From NCBI GenBank assembly GCA_050789445.1, contig JAILXR010000001.1, forward strand, positions 620,001-684,000: 64,000 nt of DNA, read 5' to 3'. A program made the translations under genes and the position numbers. Below are positions 34,814-44,180 of this stretch, piece by piece (position 1 is the stretch's first letter; every line of letters starts with the position of its first letter). The notes under the pieces were generated by a model, which did not search any database, was not told the origin of the DNA, and worked only from the letters and a program-made list of their open reading frames with translations. The stretch comes from JAWSVE01 sp050789445 (GTDB lineage: Bacteria; Pseudomonadota; Gammaproteobacteria; Pseudomonadales; Cellvibrionaceae).

Positions 34814-34886
34814 AAATATACCTAGTGACATCTGCTGATTGTATAAATCAAACTTAAGGTAGAAATTATATTCTTAAAAATTAATT

Positions 34887-36110
34887 TTAACGTAAAAATT
34901 CTTCTGTATCGGCCTCTACAGCTTCTTTTAATTGTTCCATAATATCTGGTATAGCACTTTTGACGCGGTTCCAGCTGGGTATGAATGGTGTTTCCATTGG
35001 GCTATCGATAAAATCTTGGCCTGCTTTCATAATGTTACTGGCAAATAATTCGACAGCTTGTTCTTCTTGATGAATATCTAATTTTAATCCGTTAATAATG
35101 GCATCGTTGTGGTAGGTTTCGACAAAGTCTAACGCAATTCTAAAATAGGTGGCTTTGATAGTTCTGAAAGTTTGATTGTTTAAAGTAACACCTTGAGTCG
35201 CGAGCTTTCTGAATAGTGCTTTCGCGATATCTATCGACATTTTTGAAAGGCCGGCGTTTTTATCATCGAGCGATAAATCTTGATGTTTGTGATCATAAAC
35301 GTGAGCGATATCGACTTGGCAAATACGGTTGAGAGCGTGGTTTCTTTGCATTTCTGAGAGTACGCCAATCTCTAGTCCCCAATCACTTGGGATTCGTAAG
35401 TCGGAGATGGCATCTCGACGGAAAGAAAATTCTCCCGCTAATGGATAGCGAAAACTATCCATGTATTCTAAATATTCTGAATGTCCAAATACTTTTTGTA
35501 ATGATCGTAGTAGGGGTGTGACTAATAAACGGCACACTCTGCCATTAATTTTTCCGTCGGCAACACGGGAGTAAAAACCTTTACAGAACTCATAATTAAA
35601 ATTTGGGTTTGCAACAGGATAGATAAGCCGGGACAGTAATGACTTATCGTAAGTCACGATATCGCAGTCATGAAGAGCAACGGATTCACTTTTTCCTGAC
35701 GCTAAAATATACCCTAAGCAGTACCAAACGTTTCGACCTTTACCCAATTCTTTAGGTGCTAAGCCGAGTTTTTTAAGTTGTGCATCGATAGCTTGTAGTC
35801 GTGGACCTTCATTCCAAAGTACGCGATGGTGTTGAGGTAAGCGACTAAAATATTTCAACGCGTGTTTGTATTGTTCTTTATCTGCTCGGTCTAGACCAAT
35901 AACAATCTCAGAAAGGTAAGGGACGTCTGTTAGTTCAGTAACAATTTTTTCTAACGCAGGGCCTTCTAGTTCTGAAAATAATGAAGGGAGCAAGAGAGAC
36001 ATGGGTCGAGTTTTTGAAAACTCCATCAGTTCTTGTTCGATATCTTCTTGTGGTCTATTAGAAAGATTGTGTAAGGTGGTGATGTTACCGTTTTGAAAAA
36101 AATCAGTCAC
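34887..36110 (-). CDS. gpgS: Glucosyl-3-phosphoglycerate synthase (GT81)
   Basis: Glycosyltransferase of 407 residues that makes glucosyl-3-phosphoglycerate from a nucleotide-sugar (UDP-, ADP- or GDP-glucose) and 3-phosphoglycerate. Features: IVIGLDRADKEQY near 70-82 for the GT-A nucleotide fold, GKGRNVWYCLGYILA, and the metal-binding HDCDIVTYD with DxD at residues 148-150; LAGEFSFRRD and the PSDWGLEIGVLSE block are typical of GpgS. It lies in an operon with the phosphatase that would act next (98 bases upstream) and the phosphorylase downstream. Confidence 0.92.
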   Translation of the reverse strand: MTDFFQNGNITTLHNLSNRPQEDIEQELMEFSKTRPMSLLLPSLFSELEGPALEKIVTELTDVPYLSEIVIGLDRADKEQYKHALKYFSRLPQHHRVLWNEGPRLQAIDAQLKKLGLAPKELGKGRNVWYCLGYILASGKSESVALHDCDIVTYDKSLLSRLIYPVANPNFNYEFCKGFYSRVADGKINGRVCRLLVTPLLRSLQKVFGHSEYLEYMDSFRYPLAGEFSFRRDAISDLRIPSDWGLEIGVLSEMQRNHALNRICQVDIAHVYDHKHQDLSLDDKNAGLSKMSIDIAKALFRKLATQGVTLNNQTFRTIKATYFRIALDFVETYHNDAIINGLKLDIHQEEQAVELFASNIMKAGQDFIDSPMETPFIPSWNRVKSAIPDIMEQLKEAVEADTEEFLR

Positions 36111-36207
36111 ATTTAACTCCTTGGATATTATATTTGTTTGAGTAAATCGTTATTTCAATCGTTACAAAAAATCAATTTAACTATCTTGGTTCGAGCATTA
36201 ATAGGGA

Positions 36208-37071
36208 TTAAAGTTTTAAAATTTCGGCAATTGTAGTTGCCCAGCCTTCGGGGCCGCAATCGTTCGTCAGGTATTGATTTTTGTTGTTTACTTTAGGTGC
36301 AGGATTTTTAGGTGATTTAACGATAACAGCAATGTCAGCAGCCTCAAGCATATCAATATCATTTTCACCATCCCCGCAGGCGATGATGGTTTGACGTTTA
36401 GATGCGTTGGCTTCTGTGTTACTACCTGCGCTGTCAGTTTTTCTGGTGTGATATTTTTTATATTCAGCAGCGAGTTTTTTTGTTGCTATTCCTTTGTTAG
36501 TTCTACCGAGTAAATGTACAAAACGCCCGCCAACCAGAACATTTAAATTAGAGCTGTTTGCCAGTTGTTTAAATTGTTGCAGTTCTTCAGCACTTCCAAT
36601 CCAATGCAGTGGTTCAGAAAAATTTCGTGTTGCAGCGAGCTTTGCTGATTCAGTAGATAAGCCGGTGAGTATGGTGATGTCTTCAATGGTTAGATCGCTA
36701 AATTTTGTATAGCACTGGTTAAACGCTAAGGCGGTTGTATTCAGCCATGAGATGAGCTCTTCTCTTTTTTTTCCTAGGCATATCGTTTCAAAAGAATTTC
36801 CCTTTTTTTCTGATCCATTATTTTTGAAATAGTTTTCAGGAATAAATATCCCAGATCCATTCTCAACAATAAAAGGATGCTTATTACTCATTTCATCTCG
36901 AAGTGCAGCGATTTCTGCTTCGGTTTTACTTGTATTGAAAATAACAGGGATATGTAAAGCGTCCAGTTTTTTGAGTACAGGTACAGCGGCCTTATAGTTA
37001 TAGTCGTGATGGTCAAGAAGAGTGCCATCTAAATCGGTAAAAATAAGTGTGTTACTGTAATCTAGAGTCAT
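36208..37071 (-). CDS. HAD phosphatase, MpgP family, likely glucosyl-3-phosphoglycerate phosphatase
   Basis: HAD-IIB enzyme of 287 residues: FTDLDGTLLDH with Asp13 and Asp15, FNTSKTEAEI for motif II, and CGDGENDIDMLEAADIAV for motif IV. The family is called mannosyl-3-phosphoglycerate phosphatase, but next to GpgS, with no mannosyl synthase seen, it most likely removes phosphate from glucosyl-3-phosphoglycerate to give glucosylglycerate. It sits 11 bases after the kinase gene, in one operon. Confidence 0.88.
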   Translation of the reverse strand: MTLDYSNTLIFTDLDGTLLDHHDYNYKAAVPVLKKLDALHIPVIFNTSKTEAEIAALRDEMSNKHPFIVENGSGIFIPENYFKNNGSEKKGNSFETICLGKKREELISWLNTTALAFNQCYTKFSDLTIEDITILTGLSTESAKLAATRNFSEPLHWIGSAEELQQFKQLANSSNLNVLVGGRFVHLLGRTNKGIATKKLAAEYKKYHTRKTDSAGSNTEANASKRQTIIACGDGENDIDMLEAADIAVIVKSPKNPAPKVNNKNQYLTNDCGPEGWATTIAEILKL

Positions 37072-37082
37072 AATATTTATAG

Positions 37083-37994
37083 TTACTTATCTATTCTTTG
37101 GGTAATGCGATGATCGCTGTTCAGTTTAAAGATGACATCTACAATGTTCGGTAATGTTTTATACCCGTGGTTTGTTAGGCGTTCAAAGTGCTGAATGAAA
37201 TGTTTAATTTCGTCTGCGTTCATAATTTTAATGTTTTTGTCATTGATTTTTTCAGCGGATAAAGATTGTTCTAATTTGTTTTCTTGTAACGTTCGCCATT
37301 CATAAACGGTTTCGAAGCTAGGAGATTCTAAAAAGATAGAATAATCTATTAAGTTAAAAAGTTCTGAATAGTTATTCGTTAAGCTGTCATTAACAAAGTT
37401 ACGCCAAGTTTGATTCGGGTCTTCATTTTTTTCTAAATCATTGACGGGAATAGTTAAGTCTTCTTTTTTTTGTGGAGGAATCGATACGCACCATCCTTCT
37501 AAAATAACGACATCAATAGGTGATTCGATTTCTTCCCATTCATTTTTAGGTTTTCTGTCATCTGTGGATTTGTCAAAACGAGGAATAAAAGTTTTCTGTG
37601 GATCAGAAGATAAAAGATCGTTGATAGTGCTGATTGCGAGAGTCACATCATGTGTACCAGGGACACCACGTGAGAGTAATAAAGGGTGAACTGTGGCTGC
37701 AAGCTTTTCGCGTTCTTTTCTGGTCAGGTAAAAGTCATCTATCGATAAGTCTATAGCTTTTAGGCCATCCACTTCTTCAAATATTTGTTTCAGGAGTTTT
37801 GCGAGCGTTGATTTACCGCTTCCTTGTGAGCCACTGACACCGATGACTGAAACATTACCGGCTTTGATTTGTTCAGCAAGTGACCTAGATAGGTGCCAAT
37901 AATAGTGTTTAGCGTCCTCGACAAAGCTTAATGGCAGGTCATCCAGTTGAGCAAAGCGCTCGAAGGGTGAGTTGATAGCTTTACTTTGCTTCAA
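37083..37994 (-). CDS. Glycerate kinase, P-loop (GLYK) type
   Basis: Kinase of 303 residues with a P-loop GVSGSQGSGKST around residues 52-63, DLSIDDFYLTRKER and GVPGTHD, and VVILEGWCVS, all shared with plant-type D-glycerate 3-kinase and related uridine-kinase-fold enzymes. It would phosphorylate D-glycerate released by the phosphorylase and return it to glycolysis. It is the first gene of the four-gene minus-strand operon. Which carbon is phosphorylated cannot be told here; the 3-position is usual for this type. Confidence 0.85.
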   Translation of the reverse strand: MKQSKAINSPFERFAQLDDLPLSFVEDAKHYYWHLSRSLAEQIKAGNVSVIGVSGSQGSGKSTLAKLLKQIFEEVDGLKAIDLSIDDFYLTRKEREKLAATVHPLLLSRGVPGTHDVTLAISTINDLLSSDPQKTFIPRFDKSTDDRKPKNEWEEIESPIDVVILEGWCVSIPPQKKEDLTIPVNDLEKNEDPNQTWRNFVNDSLTNNYSELFNLIDYSIFLESPSFETVYEWRTLQENKLEQSLSAEKINDKNIKIMNADEIKHFIQHFERLTNHGYKTLPNIVDVIFKLNSDHRITQRIDK

Positions 37995-38263
37995 AATGGT
38001 GCCTTTTATACGAAAGAAAGTTAGGTGCTCTAATGTTGTGCAATTTCTATCTTCTATGCTGGTATGTCAAGTCTTACTCTACTGAATCTGCAAGGATGGT
38101 GCCGACATAGTTTTAAGTTATCCGTGGGATTTAATAAAAATTGGCCCTGAAGAGAAAAAGTAGAATGTGTTTTGAAAAAGACTGGGTGTAGATAAACTTA
38201 TTAAAGAAGAGATTAAGGTGGTGGTATAGGCTTAGCTCTTTGTTGGACATCCTTCATTGCAAG

Positions 38264-39367
38264 CTATGAATTTGTTAATGAACGACTAATCCAAGACTCC
38301 ATATCAGTGTCTAGTTGCCGTCGAACTGTATCCCAACCGGATTCGATAATGTTTGAATAGACATCAATGATTTCGGATGCATTTTTAAATAGCTCATGAG
38401 CTTCCATTGTGATTTTTTGGCCACTTAAAACATCTGTTTTAATGGTATCGAATAAAAAATGGATTTTCATTTCCATAGTGGCAATATTATTTAATACAGG
38501 AATCTCACTGTTCCAAATGACATTTAATCTTTTTGATTTATGTCTCAGTTTTTCGTTTTGTGCTTCAGCGCACTGAACGAGGTAACGAAGTCTTCTGTCT
38601 TGTAAGTATTCTACTTTTCCAACGCTGGCAGCATGTGAACCAAGACCTCGTATTTTTGCTAAAAGTTCGATCATGTTAGGTAGCTGTTCGCTGATAAAAT
38701 TCAGGAGTTCGATAACGCGGAAAGCAGAGGGGTACTGATTGCTATCGCGATAAATATTAGTATTTTTTTGTGATTCAGTTTGCTGAATAAGCTCTTCATG
38801 ACTGGGTTTTTGTTCGTTACCAAAGAGAGGTAATTCCAATTGGGTAGCTAGCCCAATAATCATGGCAATAAGCTGTTCTATAAAGTGCGAATGCAGTTCG
38901 AAGTTTACTAATACATCATCATCATGCCAGTCGTGACGAATGGTTAACCAAGCTTGATGTAAATTACTTCGGTCTTGTTCGGGTAATAAATCTTCAGACT
39001 GTTCGAGGTACGTTTCTATAATTCTAAGACGACGTTCTAGTTGCTTTTGCAGTTCTATGATTTCTGACTCGAATACATTATTTCCTCCGAGTAAGGACAT
39101 GCTCATCCCTCGGTGGAGTTGTACTGCGCTGATCATATGATGAAGTTGTTGGATCAGAGTGATGGTATTGTGCCGTTGGTTGATGTCTTCGCAGATCAAT
39201 TTTTCAGAAGATACTTGATTATTCGTTTGTTTATCGTGAGACTGATCGTTCGACGCTTTGCCCTCGATCGGTGCGTGAATAATGGAAGACTTAGTTGGCA
39301 CGGTGCATAATATCCTAGGGTCTGTTGGTATTATAAACTTTTTATAGATGTATTGGAGCGCAGTCAC
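38264..39367 (-). CDS. NIT-domain-like protein without an output domain
   Basis: A 367-residue cytoplasmic protein, almost all helical. After a variable N-terminus, residues ~70-115 (MISAVQLHRGMSMSLLGGN and following) match the start of the nitrate/nitrite-sensing NIT four-helix domain, and IRGLGSHAASVGKVEYLQDR resembles its second half. No membrane helix, HAMP, kinase, GGDEF or ANTAR domain follows. The start is uncertain: the first ATG has no clear ribosome site. It is monocistronic on the minus strand, divergent from cytochrome b561. Ligand unknown. Confidence 0.6.
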   Translation of the reverse strand: MTALQYIYKKFIIPTDPRILCTVPTKSSIIHAPIEGKASNDQSHDKQTNNQVSSEKLICEDINQRHNTITLIQQLHHMISAVQLHRGMSMSLLGGNNVFESEIIELQKQLERRLRIIETYLEQSEDLLPEQDRSNLHQAWLTIRHDWHDDDVLVNFELHSHFIEQLIAMIIGLATQLELPLFGNEQKPSHEELIQQTESQKNTNIYRDSNQYPSAFRVIELLNFISEQLPNMIELLAKIRGLGSHAASVGKVEYLQDRRLRYLVQCAEAQNEKLRHKSKRLNVIWNSEIPVLNNIATMEMKIHFLFDTIKTDVLSGQKITMEAHELFKNASEIIDVYSNIIESGWDTVRRQLDTDMESWISRSLTNS

Positions 39368-39467
39368 TTATGTACACTTTTGGTTGCATTTGTTATGCCA
39401 GACTTACAAGTATTTTGTAATGCGCGTGCTTAATAATTTTTCTATGTTAACTTGATTCATATAAAAG

Positions 39468-40019
39468 ATGAAAAAAATCTTATTAATAAACTCACAAGAC
39501 TATTATGGTTGGATTGCGATATCAATTCATTGGTTGTCAGTTTTATTCATTATAGGTTTATTTTTTCTAGGTATTACGATGGTTGAGTTAGATTACTACA
39601 GCCCTTGGTACCACAAAGCACCATTTATTCATAAAAGTTTGGGGTTGCTGTTTGCATTTTTATTGCTCCTTAGAATCATTTGGCGCGTTCTCAATCAAAC
39701 TCCTAATGTCTTATCACAATCAAAAGGTATTAGAAGGTTATCTCATTGGGTGCATATTAGTTTTTATTTTTTGATGGGGTTCTTGGTAATCTCTGGATAT
39801 TTAATTGCATCAGCAGATGATAAAGCTATTGAGGTTTTTAATTGGTTCTCTATCCCTGGGTTTAATTTAGGGATAGAGAACCAAGAGGATATTGCCGGAG
39901 AAATGCATGAAATTATTGGGTGGATAATTATAATTTTGGGATCACTTCATGCTTCTATGGCGTTAAAGCATCATTTTGTTGATAAAGATGCAACATTAAG
40001 GCGAATGCTTGGTCTCTAG
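39468..40019 (+). CDS. Cytochrome b561
   Basis: Four-helix dihaem b cytochrome of the inner membrane, 183 residues. It has YGWIAISIHWLSVLFIIGLF with the first His, APFIHKSLGLL and RLSHWVHISFYFLMG with further haem-ligand His, and EMHEIIGWIIIILGSLHASMAL with the last. It probably passes electrons between quinones and a periplasmic partner. The YceI gene follows by 53 bases; this pairing is common in proteobacteria. Confidence 0.9.
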   Translation: MKKILLINSQDYYGWIAISIHWLSVLFIIGLFFLGITMVELDYYSPWYHKAPFIHKSLGLLFAFLLLLRIIWRVLNQTPNVLSQSKGIRRLSHWVHISFYFLMGFLVISGYLIASADDKAIEVFNWFSIPGFNLGIENQEDIAGEMHEIIGWIIIILGSLHASMALKHHFVDKDATLRRMLGL

Positions 40020-40072
40020 TTGGGCAATAAGCGGTAATACTGTGGTTTTAGAAATAACAAAGGGGAACGTCA

Positions 40073-40648
40073 ATGAAAAACTCTGCATCTAATGTGCTAT
40101 TTGCTTTTTTATTAGGAATTGCTTTACCGGTATTTGCTGCCGATTACAAAATTGATACAGCAGGAGCACATGCATCGATTAATTTTAAAATTCCTCATTT
40201 AGGATATAGTTTTTTAATTGGGCGTTTTGATGATTTTGATGGTTCATTTTCTTATGATTCTAGGAATCCCGATCAATCAAAAATTGAAGTATTAATCAAT
40301 GTTAATAGTATAAATTCAAATCATGCAGAACGAGACAAACACCTAAGAGCTGAAAGCCTCTTAAGTACTGATAAATTTCCCGAGGCAAAATTTATCAGTA
40401 CTCGTTATGAAAGTGTTGATGAAAATTCTGGAAAATTATTTGGAGATTTGACCTTACGGGGCGTCACAAAAAATATTGAGATAAGCGTGACAAAAATAGG
40501 TGAGGGCAAGGACCCTTGGGGCGGATACAGAGCTGGCTTTCAGGGTATCGCAACACTTGTTTTAAAGGACTTTGGGATTCCTATGGACTTAGGACCTGCC
40601 TCGAGAGAAGTTGAATTACAATTACAGGTAGAAGGGATTAAGCAATAA
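40073..40648 (+). CDS. YceI-family periplasmic lipid-binding protein
   Basis: Exported protein of 191 residues with a signal peptide ending LPVFA-AD, then the YceI lipocalin-like beta barrel: YKIDTAGAHASINFKI at the start, LIGRFDDFDGSF and HLRAESLLSTDKFPEAKF. Members bind polyisoprenoids such as ubiquinone-like chains. The ribosome site AAGGGGAA precedes the ATG. Pairing with cytochrome b561 suggests a redox or quinone-related role in the periplasm. Confidence 0.92.
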   Translation: MKNSASNVLFAFLLGIALPVFAADYKIDTAGAHASINFKIPHLGYSFLIGRFDDFDGSFSYDSRNPDQSKIEVLINVNSINSNHAERDKHLRAESLLSTDKFPEAKFISTRYESVDENSGKLFGDLTLRGVTKNIEISVTKIGEGKDPWGGYRAGFQGIATLVLKDFGIPMDLGPASREVELQLQVEGIKQ

Positions 40649-41061
40649 GCCTAAATACAGTTTTATTTATCTAAATCTGCAGGCTTTAGTGAGAATTACG
40701 TCGTGCTTGATTATAAATCCATCTAAATTTAAGATGTGACTTCCCGGACACGCTTCTATTTGATTAGATGTTGATATTGTCGAGCAAAAATTCGTAAATG
40801 CTCTTGCATGTGTGACCAAAAATAGAAGATCATTTGTCTTCGCGGGAAATTGCTTTGCGTGTTGAGCAGGCTTCTCCAAAGGAAACACTTTTAGCTTGTT
40901 TAGTATCAACTTGATAAATGATGGGTTTTTATTAAATGAGGGCTAAATGTGGATTTGACTGGAAGCAAAACCTTCGCATCAGCATAATTTCGTTAGAATT
41001 TTTACAGATAAATAAATCGAATAATTATACTCAGGGAAACCTGCAGATTTGGAGACCAACA
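40649..41061. other. Intergenic stretch, YceI gene to lipoprotein gene
   Basis: A minus-strand frame of 80 codons (40667-40909) exists but starts with TTG, has no ribosome site and no recognisable family, so I do not call it. Otherwise nothing is identified. Confidence 0.5.
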
Positions 41062-41394
41062 ATGAAACAAACAATTAAAGCTCTACTAATTACTGCTGTT
41101 GCACTTCTTTTCGTTGCTTGCTCAAGCGGCGGCCCAACTCTTCAAGAGAACTTAATGACAGGTGCTTGGGAAGGTGAGATGCAAGGTTTTCCGCTGACTT
41201 TAAAATACACTGAAACTGACATTGAAGTTGTTGGAATGGGGATGAGCCTTCCTTACACTTTAGAAGGCGATCAAATGTCTTTTGAAGTTCCAGGACAAGG
41301 TCCAATGTCATTTACTGTATCAATCGATGGCGATACATTGACTCAAACTGACGCTACAAGTGGTCAAAGCAGCACACTAGAACGAAAAATGTAA
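41062..41394 (+). CDS. Small putative lipoprotein
   Basis: A 110-residue protein starting MKQTIKALLITAVALLFVAC with a lipobox whose Cys is residue 20, so it is probably lipid-anchored. The mature part (TGAWEGEMQGFPLTLKYTET, LTQTDATSGQSSTLERKM) resembles small beta-sheet domains that begin with GxWxG and measure or bind small ligands; no function is assigned. GGAGA lies 8-9 bases before the ATG at 41062; the longer frame from 40936 is rejected. Two hairpins follow. Confidence 0.82.
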   Translation: MKQTIKALLITAVALLFVACSSGGPTLQENLMTGAWEGEMQGFPLTLKYTETDIEVVGMGMSLPYTLEGDQMSFEVPGQGPMSFTVSIDGDTLTQTDATSGQSSTLERKM

Positions 41395-41412
41395 AAAGCG
41401 TTTATTCGTAAT

Positions 41413-41438
41413 TATCTGGCTGAATATTCAGCCAGATA
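41413..41438. repeat. 26-bp perfect palindrome downstream of lipoprotein gene
   Basis: TATCTGGCTGAAT and its reverse complement join without spacer. It lies between the lipoprotein stop and a separate terminator, so it could stabilise the 3' end of the transcript or bind a protein. Confidence 0.75.
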
Positions 41439-41442
41439 GAAA

Positions 41443-41486
41443 TATAAAAAAACGGTAAGGTGGTTCAACCTTACCGTTTTTTTATA
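41443..41486. terminator. Strong bidirectional terminator
   Basis: ACGGTAAGGTGG/CAACCTTACCGT-type stem with A7 before and T7 after, hence usable from both sides: for the lipoprotein gene (plus) and the exonuclease gene (minus). Confidence 0.92.
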
Positions 41487-41530
41487 TTCGAGTTTTATCT
41501 CTGCTTTTTATGTATAATTTTTTTCTCTTT

Positions 41531-42217
41531 TTAAGTTTTCAATTCTCTTAGCTTTATTGATTTCCCCTTGTGAGATATCTGAGCAAGTAAAAGCTCAGCT
41601 GTAGACAATGCATCTATCAGTGCGTTATGTGCTTGATAGTCTGGGAGGTGATAACGCCTGCGGCAATTACTTAGTGTAAGGCTATGCTGCCCCATCATAT
41701 TATGTTGATGTTCTAGTTTCTTTTTTTCAATCTGTATTGTGTCCAAAAATGGCAGTAAAAGAGGAATTTTAAATATTTTTAAACAGATTTTATTGATAAA
41801 GCCAACATCTAAACCAGCATGATGAAAAACTAAAATACGATTTTTGGCTGCATTTAATAGCATCTTTAGCAACTCTTCTTCGCTTATCCCTTCTTCTAAA
41901 TCACAATCTCGTAGATGATGAATAGTAGCGCTTTGACCAACACTTTCTTTTGCTCTTACAATATGATGTTCAGCGGTATCTAATAAAATTTTATTATTAC
42001 CAATCACAATCCAGCCAATGCTTAACAACTCTCCGTCATCAGGGTTAAGTGAGGATGTTTCTGTGTCTACGACGAGAAACTCAGTGTTAGAACAAAGTTG
42101 ATTGCCAGCGAAGTGGTTTGACGCCCATAAATTGATTAATGTTTTTATTGAACTCGTATTTTTAAATAACAGTTTTTCACGAAGTAAATAATAAGTACGC
42201 TGAAAGGAAAGAATCAC
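41531..42217 (-). CDS. DnaQ-like 3'-5' exonuclease
   Basis: DEDDh exonuclease of 228 residues with FLVVDTETSSLNP (motif I), HHAGLDVGFINK (motif II) and YQAHNALIDALSTAEL (motif III with His and Asp). GTG at 42217 directly follows the stop of the upstream gene and gives the usual family length of about 50 residues before motif I; an ATG at 42283 would overlap the upstream gene by 65 bases. It is paired with the CBS/DUF294 gene, an arrangement conserved near acetate-symporter genes in pseudomonads (PA3232-3235 type). Confidence 0.85.
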   Translation of the reverse strand: MILSFQRTYYLLREKLLFKNTSSIKTLINLWASNHFAGNQLCSNTEFLVVDTETSSLNPDDGELLSIGWIVIGNNKILLDTAEHHIVRAKESVGQSATIHHLRDCDLEEGISEEELLKMLLNAAKNRILVFHHAGLDVGFINKICLKIFKIPLLLPFLDTIQIEKKKLEHQHNMMGQHSLTLSNCRRRYHLPDYQAHNALIDALSTAELLLAQISHKGKSIKLRELKT

Positions 42218-42218
42218 A

Positions 42219-44120
42219 CTAAAGCCCTGGGAGAAAGTTTGCTTTAACTGCTCTTTGTGTATTTGCAACGATTGAAAGGGCATCTTTGACTTGCTTTCTT
42301 TGTAACGTTGTTAATTGTTTAGGGTCTATAAAATTATTAACGTCGTTTCCTGTGGTTACTTGTTTGGCTTGAGTTTCTAGTCTTATGTGCATAACGATTT
42401 TTAATGCATCTCGTAAGTTTTGACAGTCAACTTTTGCCATAGCTTGTTTATCTTCTAATGCTTGAATACGTTCTAACGTGTTGACTGCATCAATTTTATT
42501 GGCGAGTGAATAAATTCGTATAATGTCAACTAAAGGAATAATCGCAGATTTTTTTAAATTTAATTGATTGCGATGTTCGCCGCTGTGTTCAACAACAAAA
42601 CTCCTGAAAAACCCAAGTGGAGGTGGTGTGTCTAACACGCTACCAGCTAATGCGCCAAGGAAAATGGTATCACCAAAAACGCTGTTGAGCATATGCTGCT
42701 GCAGGGATTGACAAAGAGAAGGGTCGCCATAAATAGTGCGCAAGTCAAAGAAAATACTGACGCGCATAACAGCATCCTGATCTGGGCTTTGAGTCCAATT
42801 GGAGACGGTTTTCTTCCATCTTGATAATGGTTGTCGCCATTCATCCGTTGTTGCCATAATTTTGCCGTTACAATAAACGTAACCGCATTCATTCAATCCG
42901 TCACAGACACGGTGGGACAACTGCTCAAACCAAGGCTTATCCGCTTCTGTTAAGTCGTCTGAAATAATTAATCCATTATCTTGGTCTGCGCCTAATAATT
43001 GTTCTTGTCGACCTTGAGAGCCAAAGCCCAGCCAGCAAAACGGGACGGGCGGTTCTCCTAATTCTTTGATAGCGAGTTCAATTAATTTTTGTGTAACCGC
43101 ATCACTTATCGCGGTAAGAATTTTTCCTATTTGTTCAGTTTGTAGGTTTTGATGTGTCCATTGAACGAATAGGTTAGGGAGGTTAGCCGTTAGGCTTTTT
43201 AATGCCGCTAAAGAGTTTTGGCGGCTTAGGTGTTTAAGAAAGTAAACGGGCTCATTTTGTCGAGAAAATATTAAGTCAGAGGTGGTGATTATCCCTAATA
43301 GTTTTCCGTCGTTTACGACGGGAGCGTGATGTATTTTTTCTTTTATCATCATTAACATGCCATCAAATAATGTAGCGTTTGACGGAAGTGTTATTGGGTT
43401 TGGCGACATGATGGTATCGATACTTTTCGAAATGTCTATGTTTGAAGCCACTGCACGAGAACGGATATCTCTATCGGTGACTATACCTAGAATGCTTTCG
43501 TGATCAACAATCAGTGCAGATGAAACGTGTTTTTCCGACATTTCAAAGGCAACTTGTTGAATGGTATTATTTGGTGATGTTGTGTAAACATCGGTGCTCA
43601 TTAAGTCGGCTATTTTTTTTGTGGTTTCTAGGTTTTTGTTTTCTAGAGCGCTTGTTTGAAATGAGTTAAATGTTGGTGTTGCTGCATTTTTTTTTCGGTA
43701 AAAATTATAAAAGAATCGATGCTCTTGAGATAGCTTTTGAAAGGTGCTCTCATCAATAAAATAAATGAGAGAATCTTCTATAAAGACAATGCGGTTGTCT
43801 GTGTTGTCTTGAGTAATGGCTTGAGTGTCGCCTTGAGTTACATGTTGAAGGATATTGTTGATGTAGAAGCTTGACCCTTCATCGAAGCGGTCTAATAAGT
43901 CGTCTTGATTATTTCGAGTTTCTGCTGCACCACTTCGAATAATGAATAAACCAGGTTCATAGTTTTTTTTATCGAAGACATGGCTTCGTCTATAATAAGT
44001 GATTTTTATTTTTGGGATACAACTTTCTAGCTCTGACTCAGAAAAATTTTCGAAAGGAAGGCATTCCATTAAGAAATCTCGGATGCCCATTAGTTCAGGG
44101 GTCATTGTAGCTTTATCCAT
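42219..44120 (-). CDS. cNMP-binding/CBS/DUF294 putative nucleotidyltransferase
   Basis: A 633-residue cytoplasmic regulator-like protein: a cyclic-nucleotide-binding-type domain (about 15-145), two CBS domains (about 170-290; LMSTDVYTTSPNNTIQQVA and IVTDRDIRSR), then the DUF294 nucleotidyltransferase motif GSQGRQEQLLGADQDNGLI near residue 370 and a helical C-terminus. Related proteins are PII-uridylyltransferase-like in the catalytic motif. Context with acetate uptake suggests a role in carbon signalling; the reaction is unknown. Confidence 0.88.
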   Translation of the reverse strand: MDKATMTPELMGIRDFLMECLPFENFSESELESCIPKIKITYYRRSHVFDKKNYEPGLFIIRSGAAETRNNQDDLLDRFDEGSSFYINNILQHVTQGDTQAITQDNTDNRIVFIEDSLIYFIDESTFQKLSQEHRFFYNFYRKKNAATPTFNSFQTSALENKNLETTKKIADLMSTDVYTTSPNNTIQQVAFEMSEKHVSSALIVDHESILGIVTDRDIRSRAVASNIDISKSIDTIMSPNPITLPSNATLFDGMLMMIKEKIHHAPVVNDGKLLGIITTSDLIFSRQNEPVYFLKHLSRQNSLAALKSLTANLPNLFVQWTHQNLQTEQIGKILTAISDAVTQKLIELAIKELGEPPVPFCWLGFGSQGRQEQLLGADQDNGLIISDDLTEADKPWFEQLSHRVCDGLNECGYVYCNGKIMATTDEWRQPLSRWKKTVSNWTQSPDQDAVMRVSIFFDLRTIYGDPSLCQSLQQHMLNSVFGDTIFLGALAGSVLDTPPPLGFFRSFVVEHSGEHRNQLNLKKSAIIPLVDIIRIYSLANKIDAVNTLERIQALEDKQAMAKVDCQNLRDALKIVMHIRLETQAKQVTTGNDVNNFIDPKQLTTLQRKQVKDALSIVANTQRAVKANFLPGL

Positions 44121-44180
44121 CTTAAGTTATCCGCTATGAGTCGCCTGTATATTGTGTATTTTTTTATGAATTTCAGCAAT

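Noticed and set aside
40667..40909. 80-codon minus-strand frame between the YceI and lipoprotein genes
   Set aside because: It begins with TTG, has no ribosome site and no family resemblance.
42218..42283. Longer N-terminus of the exonuclease, starting at ATG 42283
   Set aside because: It would overlap the DUF294 gene by 65 bases; GTG at 42217 gives the usual family length. Not fully excluded.
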